From Datisca glomerata (lineage: Eukaryota > Streptophyta > Magnoliopsida > Cucurbitales > Datiscaceae), in the NCBI GenBank assembly GCA_003255025.1, contig QANY01007271.1:248001-312000 (forward strand): 64,000 nucleotides of DNA, written 5' to 3'. The notes beneath the pieces are model-generated. The model was not told where the DNA came from and searched no databases. It worked only from the letters and a program-made list of their open reading frames with translations. Made by a program: the position numbers and the translations under genes. Of the stretch, positions 23,037-35,394 are shown in pieces. How positions within the stretch are numbered: position 1 is the first letter of the stretch; each line of letters opens with the position of its first letter.

Positions 23037-24702
23037 AAACCTTAGAAACTTTATGGTTGGATGTTTTTATATGAGCTCGACATAATTTATCTACAACCAG
23101 AAGCATAATGCCTTTAGTGTTTTCTCATGAAAACTGTAATGTGCTATTTCTAAGGGTGCAGTGATTTATTGGGTCCAGCTGGACGGACAGACACGTATCT
23201 ACTTCCCTAAATGTACTTTGTCATAAGGTTAACAACTTATATTGAAATGAATATCTTCTTAGTTGGACATTTCGTAGTTTACATATTTCTTACACTAGAT
23301 CTAAGAAAACGTAAATGGATCTTCATCTTTCTTAAACCAAAATGCTAATATGATTATGCATTTTTTTTATCAGATAGAGGCCATGCATATTTATTTTTGC
23401 TAATCTATGAAGAGATGTTTTACGCTGTGGGGGTATTCTAATGATTTTCTTTTTGAGTGAAATGCTTACTTGAATCGTGAGTTTTGTTAGGGTTTATGAA
23501 TTAATGGTTTAGGTCTTCAACGGTAATCGGATAACCATCTCAGAAAAAAATAGACTTAGCAGTTATTCAACCCGATTTCAGAGTTCTATCTGGCATTGTT
23601 GTTTTGGTTTTTATCATTAATTCAGAAGTACTCAATATATGATCTACTTATAGTATATCACTGACAATACTGATAAAGTAATAGTTGTTTCCATGATTAA
23701 ATGTTAGTACATATTTATTTTCTTTGCACGACACATATTTATATTTCAATTCATAATTATTTTTTATGGTAGTGTCAATGAGTTACCAATAATTTATGAT
23801 TGATATACCATGAAAAAATTTCTACATATTCCTGACTTTCTTGTAGCATAATTAGAGTGTTGTGTATGTTCCTAGTTTAGATATGTTTTGTTTAGCTAGT
23901 TTTGTTAAGTTTGTTTATTTTGTATAGCAACTTTGCTGTGGTCGTTCAATTGACATATGTAGTTCATTATGTAATATATCTATGGATGACTATAGTTTTA
24001 TAATTCTATAAGATAGTAAAATATATGATTGCAGAACGGTTTATTATACTAGCTAGGTTGCCTTTGTATATGAATGATTTATGCATTCTAGTGTCATTTT
24101 TGTGTAATGCTTTCTTACTTCATTGTTTATGCTTTGGCAAAAGGATTGGATTATGTTCATGTCTTAATGTTGTGGATTTCTCTTGAGAAATAAGATTAAT
24201 ATTTTATTATAGTTAGAATAGATTAACTTGAGAACATAACATTGGTTTGAATTTGGATTTTCACCCACTTATAAAAGTGTCTCCTTATTTTTTTTTTCTG
24301 GCGAAGCCTCCTGATTATTGATCATCAATAGGACAAACTTGTCAGCGTTGACAAAGTTGGTAGTCATTTACTTCTAGAATATGAATTCATATCAGATTTT
24401 CTATCTCAATATCATTAGCTTGAATTGGTTTTACGTAATCAAATGAAACTTACTATGTTATAGACTAGTTTCTCATGTTTTTCCTTTTTCATGTATCTAT
24501 ACGGAATATCGTAGTTAGAAGAAAATATTATTTAAGGTTGTTTACTTTCATGGAAACAATGTTTATTTCATATGTATGTTTGTTATTAGATGAATACTAT
24601 TATACATGTTATCCTTGAAGTAATCAAATAAAAGGGAAAGTCTTACTTTAGAGAGATCTACATGATCAATGTCATTTTTTATATGATTCAAGAGATTTAG
24701 AT
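23037..24702 (+). repeat. 1.7-kb tandem duplication, unit 2 (MULE B)
   Basis: Direct copy of 21322-22995 with scattered substitutions and small indels, separated from unit 1 by about 40 bases. Confidence 0.85.
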
Positions 24703-25164
24703 TTTTGTTGAGTTTTTAACTAGCTTACCTACGTGGTGGAAATTTACTAATTTGATCTTTTTAACATGATAAATTATGAAAAACTTGGAGAATAGCATGT
24801 TGCAGCTTGATCAACTAAGTTTCTTACATTCTCTAAATTCTTTATATATCCATATTTTTGTGAAATATGGCCTCGATTTTCGTAAGCCATTGACATTCAT
24901 ATCATGTTTATCATTCATTCAGATTGTTGGTATATCCACTTTCAATCAATTTGTTATCTCAAAGAGTCATTGCATAAAGTTGATTAATAACATAATATGG
25001 GCAAATATATATAAGAACATAAAATTATGAACATCAATTTAATGGTACATTGGACCTTAGCATTCTTACTATGATGCTCAACCCATTACAAATTACTATC
25101 AGGGATGATCATGATAAAAAACATTGTCATACACTAAATTTGATGATGTTAACATTTATTTCAG

Positions 25165-26135
25165 ATGGCTAACATAAATGTGAATGTGAAGAAAGAAGTG
25201 GGTGGTTTCATTGGCTTCTTGTAAGTAATTAATGAGATCATCAATTTAATGTTTATATATTTTCATATCAATTGTTGCAATGTTAATGTTGTTTTTTATA
25301 GTTAAAATAGTGTGAAAGAATGTGCTAAAATGAAGGCGGCTTAGGGGGAAAGCTTATCGGTGAAGTAACTATGTTTAATTTAACAATTCATGTGACATGG
25401 AATTGATAATTTTTTACTGTAATTTAAGTGAGTTTGTGATATGCAGGAACAAAAACAACTAGCTGCTGTTTGGAACAAGATGACGAAGGAAGAGAAATCC
25501 TTTCTTTTAAGGATAATGAAATCCATGCCCTTAAAGGCGGAGAGGAACAACCTGGTCTTAGTCATCCGATAAGGCATGTCATACAACGGAAGTTGCTCAC
25601 ACACTGTACTCTAGAGAAATTTGTGGATCTTGTTGTAAGTTTTGATGAGGGGAAGAGGAGAGCGATCATGGATGTGGGCTTTAGAGGGTGGTTGAATATG
25701 CAATGTCGCAAGCTGATGTTGCTTCGATCCAGCCACTTGCACATTAAATGTCCATGGGTCAACATTCAACGTGGCGGTAAATGATGTGAGTTCTATACTG
25801 GGCATCATCGACGGTGGTGAGGAGATAAAATTTGATGGTGATGTGAATGAAGTCAAAGATCAAATGGCGAAGTGGGTGAACGTCCAATGAGATATTTTGG
25901 TGAACACCTTATCTAGGTTCTTGATTGAGGAGTCTAACGATGACTATTGGAGGCAAGCGTTTGTGCTATACACCGTCGGCATTTTGTTATCTCCTCGATC
26001 AAAACCAGTTGTCACTCATTCATGGTTGCACGTTTTGAAGACACCTACGACCATCTATCAACAGAATTGGGTTTCTGCGAGTTATCAAAGGAATCACCAC
26101 GATAGCATTACCGGATGCTTGTTATTTATCCAGGT
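25165..26135 (+). pseudogene. Transposon-borne gene of the Ulp1/PMD-associated type (decayed)
   Basis: ATG at 25165 begins MANINVNVKKEVGGF, which ends at a donor (GTAAGT near 25218). A second exon starts at 25447 (EQKQLAAVWNKMTKEEKSF). It continues, across frameshifts, as LEKFVDLVVSFDEGKRRAI, MDVGFRGWLNM, LNVHGSTFNVAVNDVSSILG and, from 25903, DDYWRQAFVLYTVGILLSPR ... LKTPTTIYQQNWVSA...ITGCLLFIQ. This order resembles the N-terminal region of plant transposon proteins that accompany Ulp1-type proteases or plant mobile domains in Kaonashi-like MULEs. No Ulp1 catalytic H/D/C block was found downstream. The family call is from memory, and the gene is clearly broken. Confidence 0.5.
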
Positions 26136-26139
26136 AATA

Positions 26140-28260
26140 TATTTATGTATGTACATACTTAAATCTACTAATAAACTCATTTTGTTACAATTTTTCATCT
26201 GAAGAAGTTGACATGTGTTGCTGACCATGTTGACTTGAACTAGCATTCGCTGTTGGTATGCTACAACCATGCTGTTACAAAAGTATATGATCTCACAAGC
26301 CATTCCTGGCAACCGTGAGATTCGGAAGGACCGCGAACATACACACATTCACGAGAACGTGGGTGCAGATCTACCATGAGAGCAAGCCATTGGGTAGGAG
26401 ATACGTTCTTTAAGTGCCAAAACGCTTGCTCTTCAAGCGAAGGTGAGCTCCATGAGGGCTGATATGACATAAATAATTGAGGAGCAGAGAAAGATGTCGT
26501 CCAAGAAAAGATCTACACAACTTTGGCAAGTCTTTTAGAACAGGAGAATGGTAAGTCTCGAGTCCAATATGATGAGCCACGAGTGAAACTGACTCGAGGT
26601 GAAGAATGTGGAGGATTTGATGAGGAAATGAGTCCCTCCTATGAAGCAGAGCATCCAGACTCTTCATCACCTTTAGATAAAGGTGATAAAGATGATTCTT
26701 GCATCCAGTTGGATGCTTCCAAGAAATCAATGGCTAACATGCTATTGGTTAGGGAACCATCTAGCTGTTTGACTCGAACGTCTAAAGGACATCAAAATGT
26801 ATTATTCTGTTTATTTGTATTTCATATTTTCTACTAATATAACATGGATAATCTGGCTAGTAATCTAACACTTTACTTGGGGTTATGTATTAGTAGGGCG
26901 AACAGGCCGTGACCGAGTCTACTCGAAGCCAACGCCCGATAGAGTTGAGTAGCACTCGAGAGAGGTGAGGATGGTCCTCTTCTTAGTACACCCTATTTGA
27001 GGGGTATACTAAACACTAAATGGAACATAAAGGTATTTAAAGTGGGTCTGTACACGTTAAGGACCCACTAGAGGTCAAAGATCAACGTTTAGTGGAGTAT
27101 ATTTTTTAGAAAAGCTTAGTGGATATGTAGTAGCTAATCTAGCAAAATTTGACACATGATCCCTTCTAAATTTTGATTAATTTTATCTTTTATTTTTCTT
27201 TTGCAGTGAGATTCTCGTTAATTGTTTTATCCATGATGCAGATCGGAGAGACCTAAAGGCTATCGGTTAAGAGAATTGGCTTGGCTTGCAGGTTATAGAC
27301 TTGTTTGTCCATTTTGTTTACCTCGGAGACTCGTCTTGCGTCAATGAGAGACTGAATCTGGTTTCTTCCAATGTTGTTTACTGTGAGTATTGACTATTAA
27401 GTATCAACCTTATTTTAGGTTTGTGTGTACTTTGTATATTATGTTTTTTGTGCCACTGCAGACTCAATGTGTTTCCAAATTAGTAAAACTTCCTAATTTT
27501 GAACGTAAACACAAAATCGCGGAGAGATCATTAGTAAAACTTCCTAATTTTGAACGTAAACACAAAATCGCGGAGTGATTGTGTTTCCAAATTAGTAAAA
27601 CTTTCCAGACTCAATGTGTTTCCAATAGGGCTTCCTTCAACTTTTAATGATGCACTTATTATTACATTGCATGAGTGATTGTGTTGCGTGGGTCATGAGA
27701 TTTGGGGATGACGTGAGGGCATAAATAGTTCGCAACTATCATTCCTAGGTAATTTATGATATATTGTTGTTTGTTGTTTTATTTTAGTTTGGAGTTGTGG
27801 CTCTTTTAGTTATGTAATTGGGAATTTTCTAATTATTTTGGATTTCCTCATTTGTGGCTGTCATTATTGAATTTGTGTGTATGATAATTTGGTGAATTTT
27901 CAAGCTTGAGAGCTCTGTTTTATGTTTTGTTTTAGGTTGAAGTTAGGGTTATTTTAGTTATGTAATTGAGAATTTTCTGATTATTCTAGATTTTCTCATT
28001 TGTGGCTGTCGTTATTGAATTTTTTGAGGTGTATGATATTTTGGTGAATATTTAGAATATTTTTGCTGGAGTTGAAATCGCACGATCTTTGGTGTGATAT
28101 TCTTTTGAAGATCGCCAACCATCCTTGAATAGCATGTATACAACGATACGTGAGCGCATTGACCAATTTTATAGTAGGAACTCATATGTTTCAAAGACCC
28201 AACAATTACCGAAGATGAGTCCTACTTTGAAGCAAATGATGGCAAAGAGGAAAAAAATGA
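26140..28260. other. Interior of MULE B without recognised gene
   Basis: It may hold further exons of the upstream gene (the frame at 26523-26780 is acidic and Ser-rich), but nothing was recognised. It contains a 52-bp direct duplication at about 27484-27580 (CTTCCTAATTTTGAACG units) and two copies of a block of roughly 100 bases around 'TTAGTTATGTAATTG' at 27800-27880 and 27950-28020. Confidence 0.5.
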
Positions 28261-28264
28261 AGGG

Positions 28265-28680
28265 ATAGATATATTGTATGCATTATTGTGTAAAGTAGTC
28301 ATGTTTTCTATATAATTATTGTGTATAGTGAAGATAAACAAATTTTTGTAATTTATTGTGTATGAGGATGATAAAAGGATTTCGTAGAATTATTGTGTAC
28401 AACTAAATAAAGAGATTTTTGTAAGTTAATGTGTAAACAAATTGTTACAGAATTATTGTGTACAGTTATAAATAAACAGATTTTGCAGATTTATTGTGTA
28501 TAGTTATAACTAAACAGATTTTTGTAAGTTATTGTGTACAATGATGAAAAACAGATTTTGCAGAATTATTGTGTATAGTGATAACTAAACAGATTTTTGT
28601 AAGTTATTATGTACAATGATGATAAACAGATTTTGAAGAATTATTGTGTATAGATTTTTGTAAGTTATTGTGTACATTTA
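28265..28680. repeat. Tandem repeat of about 75-80 bases (MULE B)
   Basis: About five irregular copies of a unit containing 'TTTTTGTAAGTTATTGTG' and 'AAACAGATTTTGCAGA'. It lies just beyond the C-terminal end of the minus-strand transposase gene. Confidence 0.75.
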
Positions 28681-30350
28681 CTACGGTGGGGGATAAGAAA
28701 AATTGTACCAGTATGAGATGTTTGTGTTGTACATAGGGTACGGTACCCACCTTGTGTGCTGAATGGTGGTAGGTATACTTATGGGTTGAATAAGGGACTT
28801 GGTACACAACTTGCACATTGAATGGGTATTGAAATACTAGTTGTTTGTGAGACGGAGCTTGTTCGAAGACCCATCCCGCGTTTGCACCTTGCACGTTAGA
28901 TGGTGTTGGATCATCATTAGTGTCATACGACATCGCGGCATGCACATCGCTTGGTAATTATAGACATGTCTGTTTGGTATGCCCAATGTTCTTACGATGG
29001 CCACATTGACGAGCTGTTGGTCGTGTTTTACTCGAGCTGGCACCTTGGCTGCCCTTTGTCTTCACAATTATCGGGTCTTGCACGAGGCCTCTTTTAATCT
29101 CTACACATCTTCGTGTTTGACATCCTAGCCATTGGTGACCTTCTCATTCCACAAGACCTCATATTTTGTACACAACATCGCAATCTCCCAATTGACGATT
29201 CGCTTGACTTTGCCACATAGTGAGCAAGCCTTTTGGTAGCTGATTGGATCGAACTGTACCGAAGCAATATTGTCTCATCTAATTGTTCCTAATGAGAATG
29301 GCTTGACTCAGTTGGTAGCATACGACTCTTCACAGTGATCTGCCATCGGTCTAGTATGCACGTACATATCTCATCTAAGTGTTCAAACTTCATAACAGCG
29401 AACATATGATGACACAGTATCCCCATTGATTCAAACTTGCCATAACTGCACTTTAGTATATCAAATTGTTAGTCTCGTGTCACTACGTATGGATTATTTG
29501 GCACCCTAAACTCAACCAAGGAATAATTTCAAGCCTCCCCATCATGTGTTAAACCACCAACTATAAATGATGCATCACCCGTGATCTCCTTACGCACACG
29601 TTTAAACAGTTTATGTATGAACACATTTGCCGCATGCTGCTTTAACACACGCAAGTATCTGAAGTACATATGTTTCATTTGTCAACTTAAAATCGTCCAA
29701 CCTCTTCGGGTGTCAAATACGTGCCAGCGCCTGATCGAATTGTAGCACGAATTCAAATAGTTTAGATCAACGTTCAACGAATTGGTAGAGATACACGTTC
29801 ATATCGTGATCGTTGCATATTTCTCATGAACGCAAAGACTTTTTCGTGTTGAAGGCATCTGCCAGCATTCATGCTTCGCATACATCCATTTTACCCATTT
29901 ATTTTGCCTAAGGTTGAACGAATCGATCAAACGATCCCATTCCTCTTCAAACCCCTCCTCATTGATGACATCAAACTTGGCTCTCTTGAAGGCGAGTAGA
30001 AATTTTGGGTTATGCACATTTGATTGGGCATTTCGTTCGAAGTGCCATGCACAAAGCCGATGATTACAATTGGGGAGTAGGTTTTGATTGCTTTACACAT
30101 CAACTTATCACCACCTATAATGGCCGATTCAAACATCTTATTTTTCATGGCATCTAAGAAAGTCCTCAATACCCATTGATAGGTTTCAACAGACTTATCA
30201 ACCAATAACGCACAACCAAATACTGTGGTCTTGTAATGATTGTTCACACCAAGGAAAATTACAAACGGCTTCTTGTATGTATTCATCTTATAGGTCGTAT
30301 CGAAAGCCAATACATCACCCAAACTGTGATAGTCAACTTGGCACGTCGAG
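28607..30350 (-). pseudogene. FAR1/FHY3-type MULE transposase
   Basis: From 30322 downward the frame has GDVLAFDTTYKMNTYKKP, with the first catalytic Asp, then VIFLGVNNHYKTTVFGCALL, TYQWVLRTFLDAM and GGDKLMCKAIKT, with the second Asp. After a frameshift near 30065 the other frame gives LCAWHFERNAQSNVHNP and EGFEEEWDRLIDSF, with the likely catalytic Glu. Around 29400-29460 a SWIM-like zinc motif appears (KCSYGKFESMGILCHHMF). At about 28980-29010 is a CCHC-like knuckle (CGHRKNIGHTKQTC), followed by a Gln/His/Asn-rich tail (28607-28945). These are the domains, in order, of plant FAR1-family transposases, which cut and rejoin MULE ends. Stops and shifts make it non-functional; the N-terminal FAR1 DNA-binding domain was not found. 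Confidence 0.85.
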
Positions 30351-30379
30351 TCTGCCTAGAACAAATTCGCCAGACAATT

Positions 30380-30600
30380 ATCATTGTCAACTTGGCATGT
30401 GGTGATGGCATTTAGGGTCCCCTTGGTCACGTATGGTGACGTGGGCCAAATGCCTGGGTGTATGGCATTTAGGGTCCAAACACCACCAATGGGCCCTAAA
30501 CGCCATACATCCATGGCGTTTTTCCATGTTAGGATGGCGTTTAGGCCCCCTAGTGGCGTTTGGTTCCTATACGCCTAACATTTTTAGATGGTTGTTGATA
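30380..30600. repeat. 'CGCCAT' low-complexity module (MULE B)
   Basis: It holds repeated 'GGCATTTAGGGTCC', 'AAACGCCAT' and 'GGCGTTT' strings in both orientations. The same vocabulary builds 40590-40740 and 41460-41610 in MULE C. It lies where the transposase gene's 5' part would be expected. Confidence 0.55.
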
Positions 30601-31789
30601 CAATTGCATGAGAAAATGCCAATTTGTCCACGTTCTCGTGATGAGTTAAATTTACGATTAGTTAGGTTAATGTAAATAACATGTTCATTTTTTATAAAAT
30701 GACGGTTTGAAAATTTCATCCTTATACACAAATATACACTAGGTTCCAGTTTAAAATTCAACCATACACTCAATAAACTTAGAATCCAATTTAAAATTCT
30801 AGACAATGATTCGACAGAACCTCCCCATAAATATTACAAAACCACAATCAAAACATTTCTTTATATCCATAATATGTCAAACAACAACCATAATTTACAA
30901 AATTCAAAAATACACTCAACAAACTTTTCTAGTTTAAAATTAACATGTTCATATAAACATTGACAAAGCATCATGGTGCAACTTTTCTCCTTTTCATCAA
31001 AGCATTATGTGAATACTTTATACGTTATTCATGTTCTTGTTCCGATTCAATATCTTCATCAGTGTCATCACCATGGTCATCTTTATCATCAATAACTGAA
31101 TCTTCACCATTGTCATCATGACCTTCATCATCATCTTCATCATCATCATCACCTTCATGCCTGCTTGTTTGAGTTTCATACATTTACAAGTGTCTTTGTA
31201 ATTTCGCCTACAAGTGTATATACTCAAAATGTAAGCTATAAGAGTTAATTTGAATATTTTGATTTCAAACTAAAAAATAATTAGGGAAAGATAATGAGTT
31301 TACAATTTCCTTATCATTTTTTTCATTTTTTCTTTGGCATGTATCATCTCCTTCGTCATCGCCTCACGTGCGCTCAATATTTTCTCGATGAACAGCCTGT
31401 TAAGACCTCCAATCATGCGCAACATGTCTGCCAGGCATGCCGCTGACACTTTCCATATCTGGAATGTGCGTTAATATGATATTTACTAACTAAAATAATA
31501 AATATTAACATGATAACACATATAATTGACATTAGCTGATGGAAGATCTCGGAATGCAATGTCATGTGAAATGTCAACCAACTCACTACCACCATCTGGC
31601 AGTGGTAAGTGAATCTACCACGATGGTAGTGGAACATCCACTCTTATATCATCAACGATCGCTCTGGCCAACCCTGATGGTCTTGGTGTTGCTGTTGTTG
31701 CTGTTGCTGCTGCCTATATCAAGTAGATAACAAATTTACATTGCATAACAATATGAGTAATCTCCTATATTTAAAAACCACTTAGAGAC

Positions 31790-32760
31790 ATTTTGAACCT
31801 ATGAAGATGAAGATGCCCCAACATATTTATAAGACAACCAATTTTTCCAATAAAGACCATAAGTATCTTCAATTAGACCATCAGACGTGATGAAGTGTTG
31901 TACTATAAAACCTTTAAGACCAGATGTCAAATCCTCTTTGGTGAATGGTTGATGACATAGCATTAGAGTTGGGGGGTTTTCTGGGATATACGACTCCTCA
32001 GTTCTCAAACTCTGCCGTGAGACGCGTCATCCAAGTACCATGCTCCTTATTTGAGTTTCATACATTTGCAGGTGTCTTTGCAAGTACTTGTAGCAAGATT
32101 CTCATACTGGCAGGAGGTATACTTTCGATGCAATAATCAGGAAAATTTGCACGTTGTCCCCAAGGGTTCCAATTGATCTACAAGTTCAAAAAACCAAATA
32201 TTTTTCTAGTAAAACATTATTCAAACTCAAGAGGGTGGACAATATAATAATTGATATAATAAAACACATACCTCATTGGGCTTCACATACCGAAGTTTAA
32301 CCCAGAATTCTCTCAGGTCGTGGGCAACATCCCATGTTCCTACATCAAGGTCTATCCAATGTGCTACTATTAGGAATATGTTTGCCCCACCCATTGGTTT
32401 GCTTAGTGCCAAACATGGCAAGTACTGACAAGCCCATACCTTTCATGCTCTCTAGAAACCCCCAGTCCCTACACTTTTTCCCTGACATAAAATGCCTATA
32501 TTGCAATACAATAAGGACAACGTCGAACCACCCCAATTGTATTCCCGTATCTCATCTAGTTTCTCTAGGATTGGGAGGAAGTACGAATACACTTTGTTGC
32601 TCTTGTCATAGAAAATCTTACTTCCCAATAGCACTAAAAGAAAAACCCTTGTCAAAATTTCTTCCTTGTGAGGAGTATCGCACTCGTAATTAACATAATT
32701 AATTGGATTATTTTTCAAATTTTTTGGGTAATGATTATAAAATAAAAGGGTAAATTTCAA
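31790..32760 (-). pseudogene. Plant mobile domain (aminotransferase-like) fragment
   Basis: Minus-strand frames at 32452-32760 read LLGSKIFYDKSNKVYSYFLP, then LEKLDEIREYNWGGSTLSLL. This is the plant mobile domain pattern 'LLG..LF.DKS...V...YL..L.D...I..Y.WG...L..LY'. The following pieces (GWGKHIPNSS; WVKLRYVKPNEV; WKNWLSYKYVG) are in other frames and fit later parts of this domain loosely. Such domains are carried by some plant MULEs and by host MAIN-like genes; their biochemical role is not clear. It lies upstream of the transposase on the same strand. Confidence 0.55.
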
Positions 32761-32839
32761 ATTTCAATATTTAATTTCAAACTTTTAACGGATAATTTCA
32801 ATTTAACAGTAGAATCTAACCTTGGCGATTATACATGTT

Positions 32840-33400
32840 CATCAAACTGATAAATAGGATTTATCGACCATCATATCATCCTGACCTATAATTATACATG
32901 GTAAAAATTCATCTCGCTTGATACTTGTCACAAAAGCACGACAACATTATCAATGACAACTTTTATTGAGTTTATGAATAAGTGTTCAATTGCTTCAGGA
33001 ATTCTTACTTAATCCAATCTAATTTTACATGTAAGTGATTATGTATGTATTAAGAGAACAAGTTCTTTCTAGTTTTATCAGTGATTTTCCCGGTGTATAT
33101 TAATTAATCAAACAAAAAATAATTTTAGGGTTTGTGGGGGACATGGCGATTAGAGTCATTTAAATGATGATTAGGGCCATTTGGATGATGATTATGACCA
33201 TTTGGATGGAGATTAGGACCACATGATGCAATCCATAGTAGGGGTGGCGATTAGGTGAACCATGGTGATTAGAGCTCAATATATAGTGATTGGACATGAA
33301 GATGGGATTAGAACCTTCAAGATGGAGATTAGAGGCTTTTGAGTGGCGATTGAGACTTGTTGAGTGGCGATTGCAATTTTAGGAGTTCAATGAATTTATA
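32840..33400. repeat. Subterminal module shared by MULEs A, B and C
   Basis: 32845-33040 is nearly the reverse complement of 2690-2900 in MULE A and resembles 41810-42000 in MULE C; a marker is 'ATAAGTGTTCAATTG'. 33130-33390 contains repeated 'GGCGATTAG'/'GATGGAGATTAG' strings, matched inversely in A at 2400-2600. Confidence 0.75.
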
Positions 33401-33419
33401 GTGCGGTACAACAAATATT

Positions 33420-34420
33420 TGAGGTGTTAAAAAAATTAAAAATTAATTTTCTTCGAAGTGTTCACCTAATATATAGTGGGTTTCACCACAAATGTAAATG
33501 TGTTCACCTCAAATGTAGAAGGGTTCACCTAAATCTACAAATTAATATTTCTTAGAGGGGTTCACCTAAAATATAGTGAGGTTCATCTAAAATGTACAGG
33601 GGTCCACTTAGACTCTAGAGGGGTTCACCAAAATGTACAAGATTAATATCTTTTGGGGGGGTTCACCTAAAAGGTAGTGGAGTTCACCTAAAATGTACAG
33701 GGGTTCACCTGGAATGTAGAAGAGTTCACTTAAATGTACAAAATTAATATTTCTTAAAGGGATTCACCTAAAATATAATGAGGTTCACTTAAAATATACA
33801 GGGGTTCATCTAGAATGTGTGGGTTTCACCAAAATGTACATATTAATATTTTTTGAAGGGGTTTATCTAAAATGTAGTGGGGTTCACCTAAAGTGTACAT
33901 GAGTTTACCTGGAATGTAAAGAAGTTCAGCTAATAAAATTAATATTTTTTGGAGTGGTTCACCTAAAATGTATTGTGATTTACCCCAAATTTAACGGGGT
34001 TCACCTTTAGGTACAAAATCAATTTTATACATTTCGGTGGACTCATCTACATTGAAAGTGAACCCATGTACATTTGAGGTGAATCCCTCTACATTGAAAG
34101 TGAACCCCTCAAGAAATATTAATTTTGTATATTTTGATGAACCCTTCTATATTTTAGGTGAATCTCAATATATTTTTGGTGAACCCCACTACACTTTAGG
34201 TGAACAACTCTAAGAAATATTAATTTTGTACATTTTGGTGAACCCCTATACATTTTTAGTGAACATCTATACATTTTTTGTGAACCCCTCTACATTTTAG
34301 GTGAACCCCTCCAAGAAATATTAATTTTATAACTTTAGGTGTACACATCTACATTGTAGATCAACCACTGTACATTTTTTGTGAACCCCTCAACGTTTTA
34401 AGTGAACAAAAAAATTTAAA
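33420..34420. repeat. TTCACC arrays, forward then inverted (MULE B right end)
   Basis: 33470-34020 carries many units around 'GGTTCACCTAAAATGTAC'. From about 34030 to 34420 the motif is reversed ('TACATTTTGGTGAACCCC'). The switch would allow a long imperfect hairpin. Organisation matches the arrays at MULE A's left end and both ends of C. Confidence 0.9.
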
Positions 34421-34538
34421 AAGTAAAAACATATTACCGGTTGGGCCTTGAATAGCCTGGATTGCTTTTGGAGCAATCCAAGGGACACAAAGGCCCATCA
34501 TTCATGCTGAGGAAAAACCCCGGATGATAGAATTTTCC

Positions 34539-34547
34539 AAATCGAAT
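34539..34547. repeat. Target site duplication of MULE B, right
   Basis: AAATCGAAT, partner of 19852-19860. Confidence 0.75.
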
Positions 34548-35394
34548 AGATATATTTAAAATAATTGTAGAAGACTAGATCTACTGGTCTATTGTTAGAT
34601 AATAACTGGACTAAGATAAGCAACTATGAGAACATTATATACAATTACATGTAATGAATATACCATAGCATTTTTTCTAACGTAACTGACATAATTACCA
34701 CAAAATAATAAGTACTCTGTCTCAACAAACGAGTGTATGCATTTTTTAGGATTTTAACACTTTTCTAACCTGCTAACATCTAGGATTCTTTGGAAAACTA
34801 TACTATTTCCACATTCTTAAAAGTATTTTCTACCCATTTTTCAAAATGTAGAATTTTAGACCATGGCCCACCATAATTAACATAAAAAAAATTTAACTCT
34901 CTTTTCTCATAATACCCACTCCCTCACTCCTCTTCTTTCCCTCATCTTTTCTTCCATGCTTTCTAGTTCATTTCCTCCATGCTTTCAAGTAACCCATTTT
35001 ATTTTTGTTTGTTTTTGTTTCTTAACGGATTGCAAGCACCCAAAGACAGCAGAAGACTTTCTCAAATTGACTCCTTTGAAGGTTTGAAATTTAGTTTATT
35101 TCTCTATTTCTCGCTTTTAATCACTCTTTGGTTCCTAAGAAAGCTTATGAGTGGAAAGAAAATCAAGATTTGAGAATTTATTTAGTCTGTATTGGCTGTC
35201 ACAATAATAGTAATTCAGCTTCATAGAGCTCATGAAGGATACATGTCTTTTTTTGTTATTTGAATTTCTAAATTCTTATATACTTAATTGGATTATTTGT
35301 TTGTTGATTGGAATTCAAATAATTATAAATTGAAGAGGGGTTTAAAATTGATTACTGTGTGGATGGTGTCAATTTCTATGTCTAGATTGCTCAC

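Larger units (their letters stand above)
19861..34538 (-). mobile_element. MULE element B, 14.7 kb, gene-bearing
   Basis: The ends are GGACCCTTCTCCAATGCC at left and, in reverse complement, GGAAAATTCTATCATCCGGG at right. They are related to both ends of MULEs A and C and flanked by a 9-bp duplication with one mismatch. The left part has a CT-rich leader-like stretch (20040-20340). Then come a 1.7-kb tandem duplication, a decayed plus-strand gene (25165-26135), a minus-strand FAR1-type transposase (28607-30350) and a minus-strand plant mobile domain fragment (31790-32760). At right are a module shared with MULEs A and C and TTCACC arrays. All genes are broken, so it is probably no longer autonomous. 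The long size and several gene types resemble large plant MULEs that carry extra genes. Confidence 0.8.

Noticed and set aside
25470..26135. Ulp1 (SUMO protease) catalytic domain
   Set aside because: The region resembles the N-terminal part of such transposon proteins, but no catalytic His-Asp-Cys block could be found downstream, so a protease is not claimed.
26523..26837. 104-codon plus-strand frame as an independent gene
   Set aside because: Acidic, low similarity to anything known and inside MULE B; perhaps a late exon of the decayed gene at 25165-26135, but this cannot be shown.
31018..31227. 69-codon minus-strand frame rich in Met and Lys
   Set aside because: It comes from an ATC/TCATCA low-complexity run; no recognisable domain.
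1327..34538. One giant 33-kb element from MULE A's left end to MULE B's right end
   Set aside because: The two ends do pair as inverted repeats, but CTTTACATA/ATTTACATA flank 1327-3991 and AAATTGAAT/AAATCGAAT flank 19861-34538, so two separate elements fit better and the FATB gene lies outside both.
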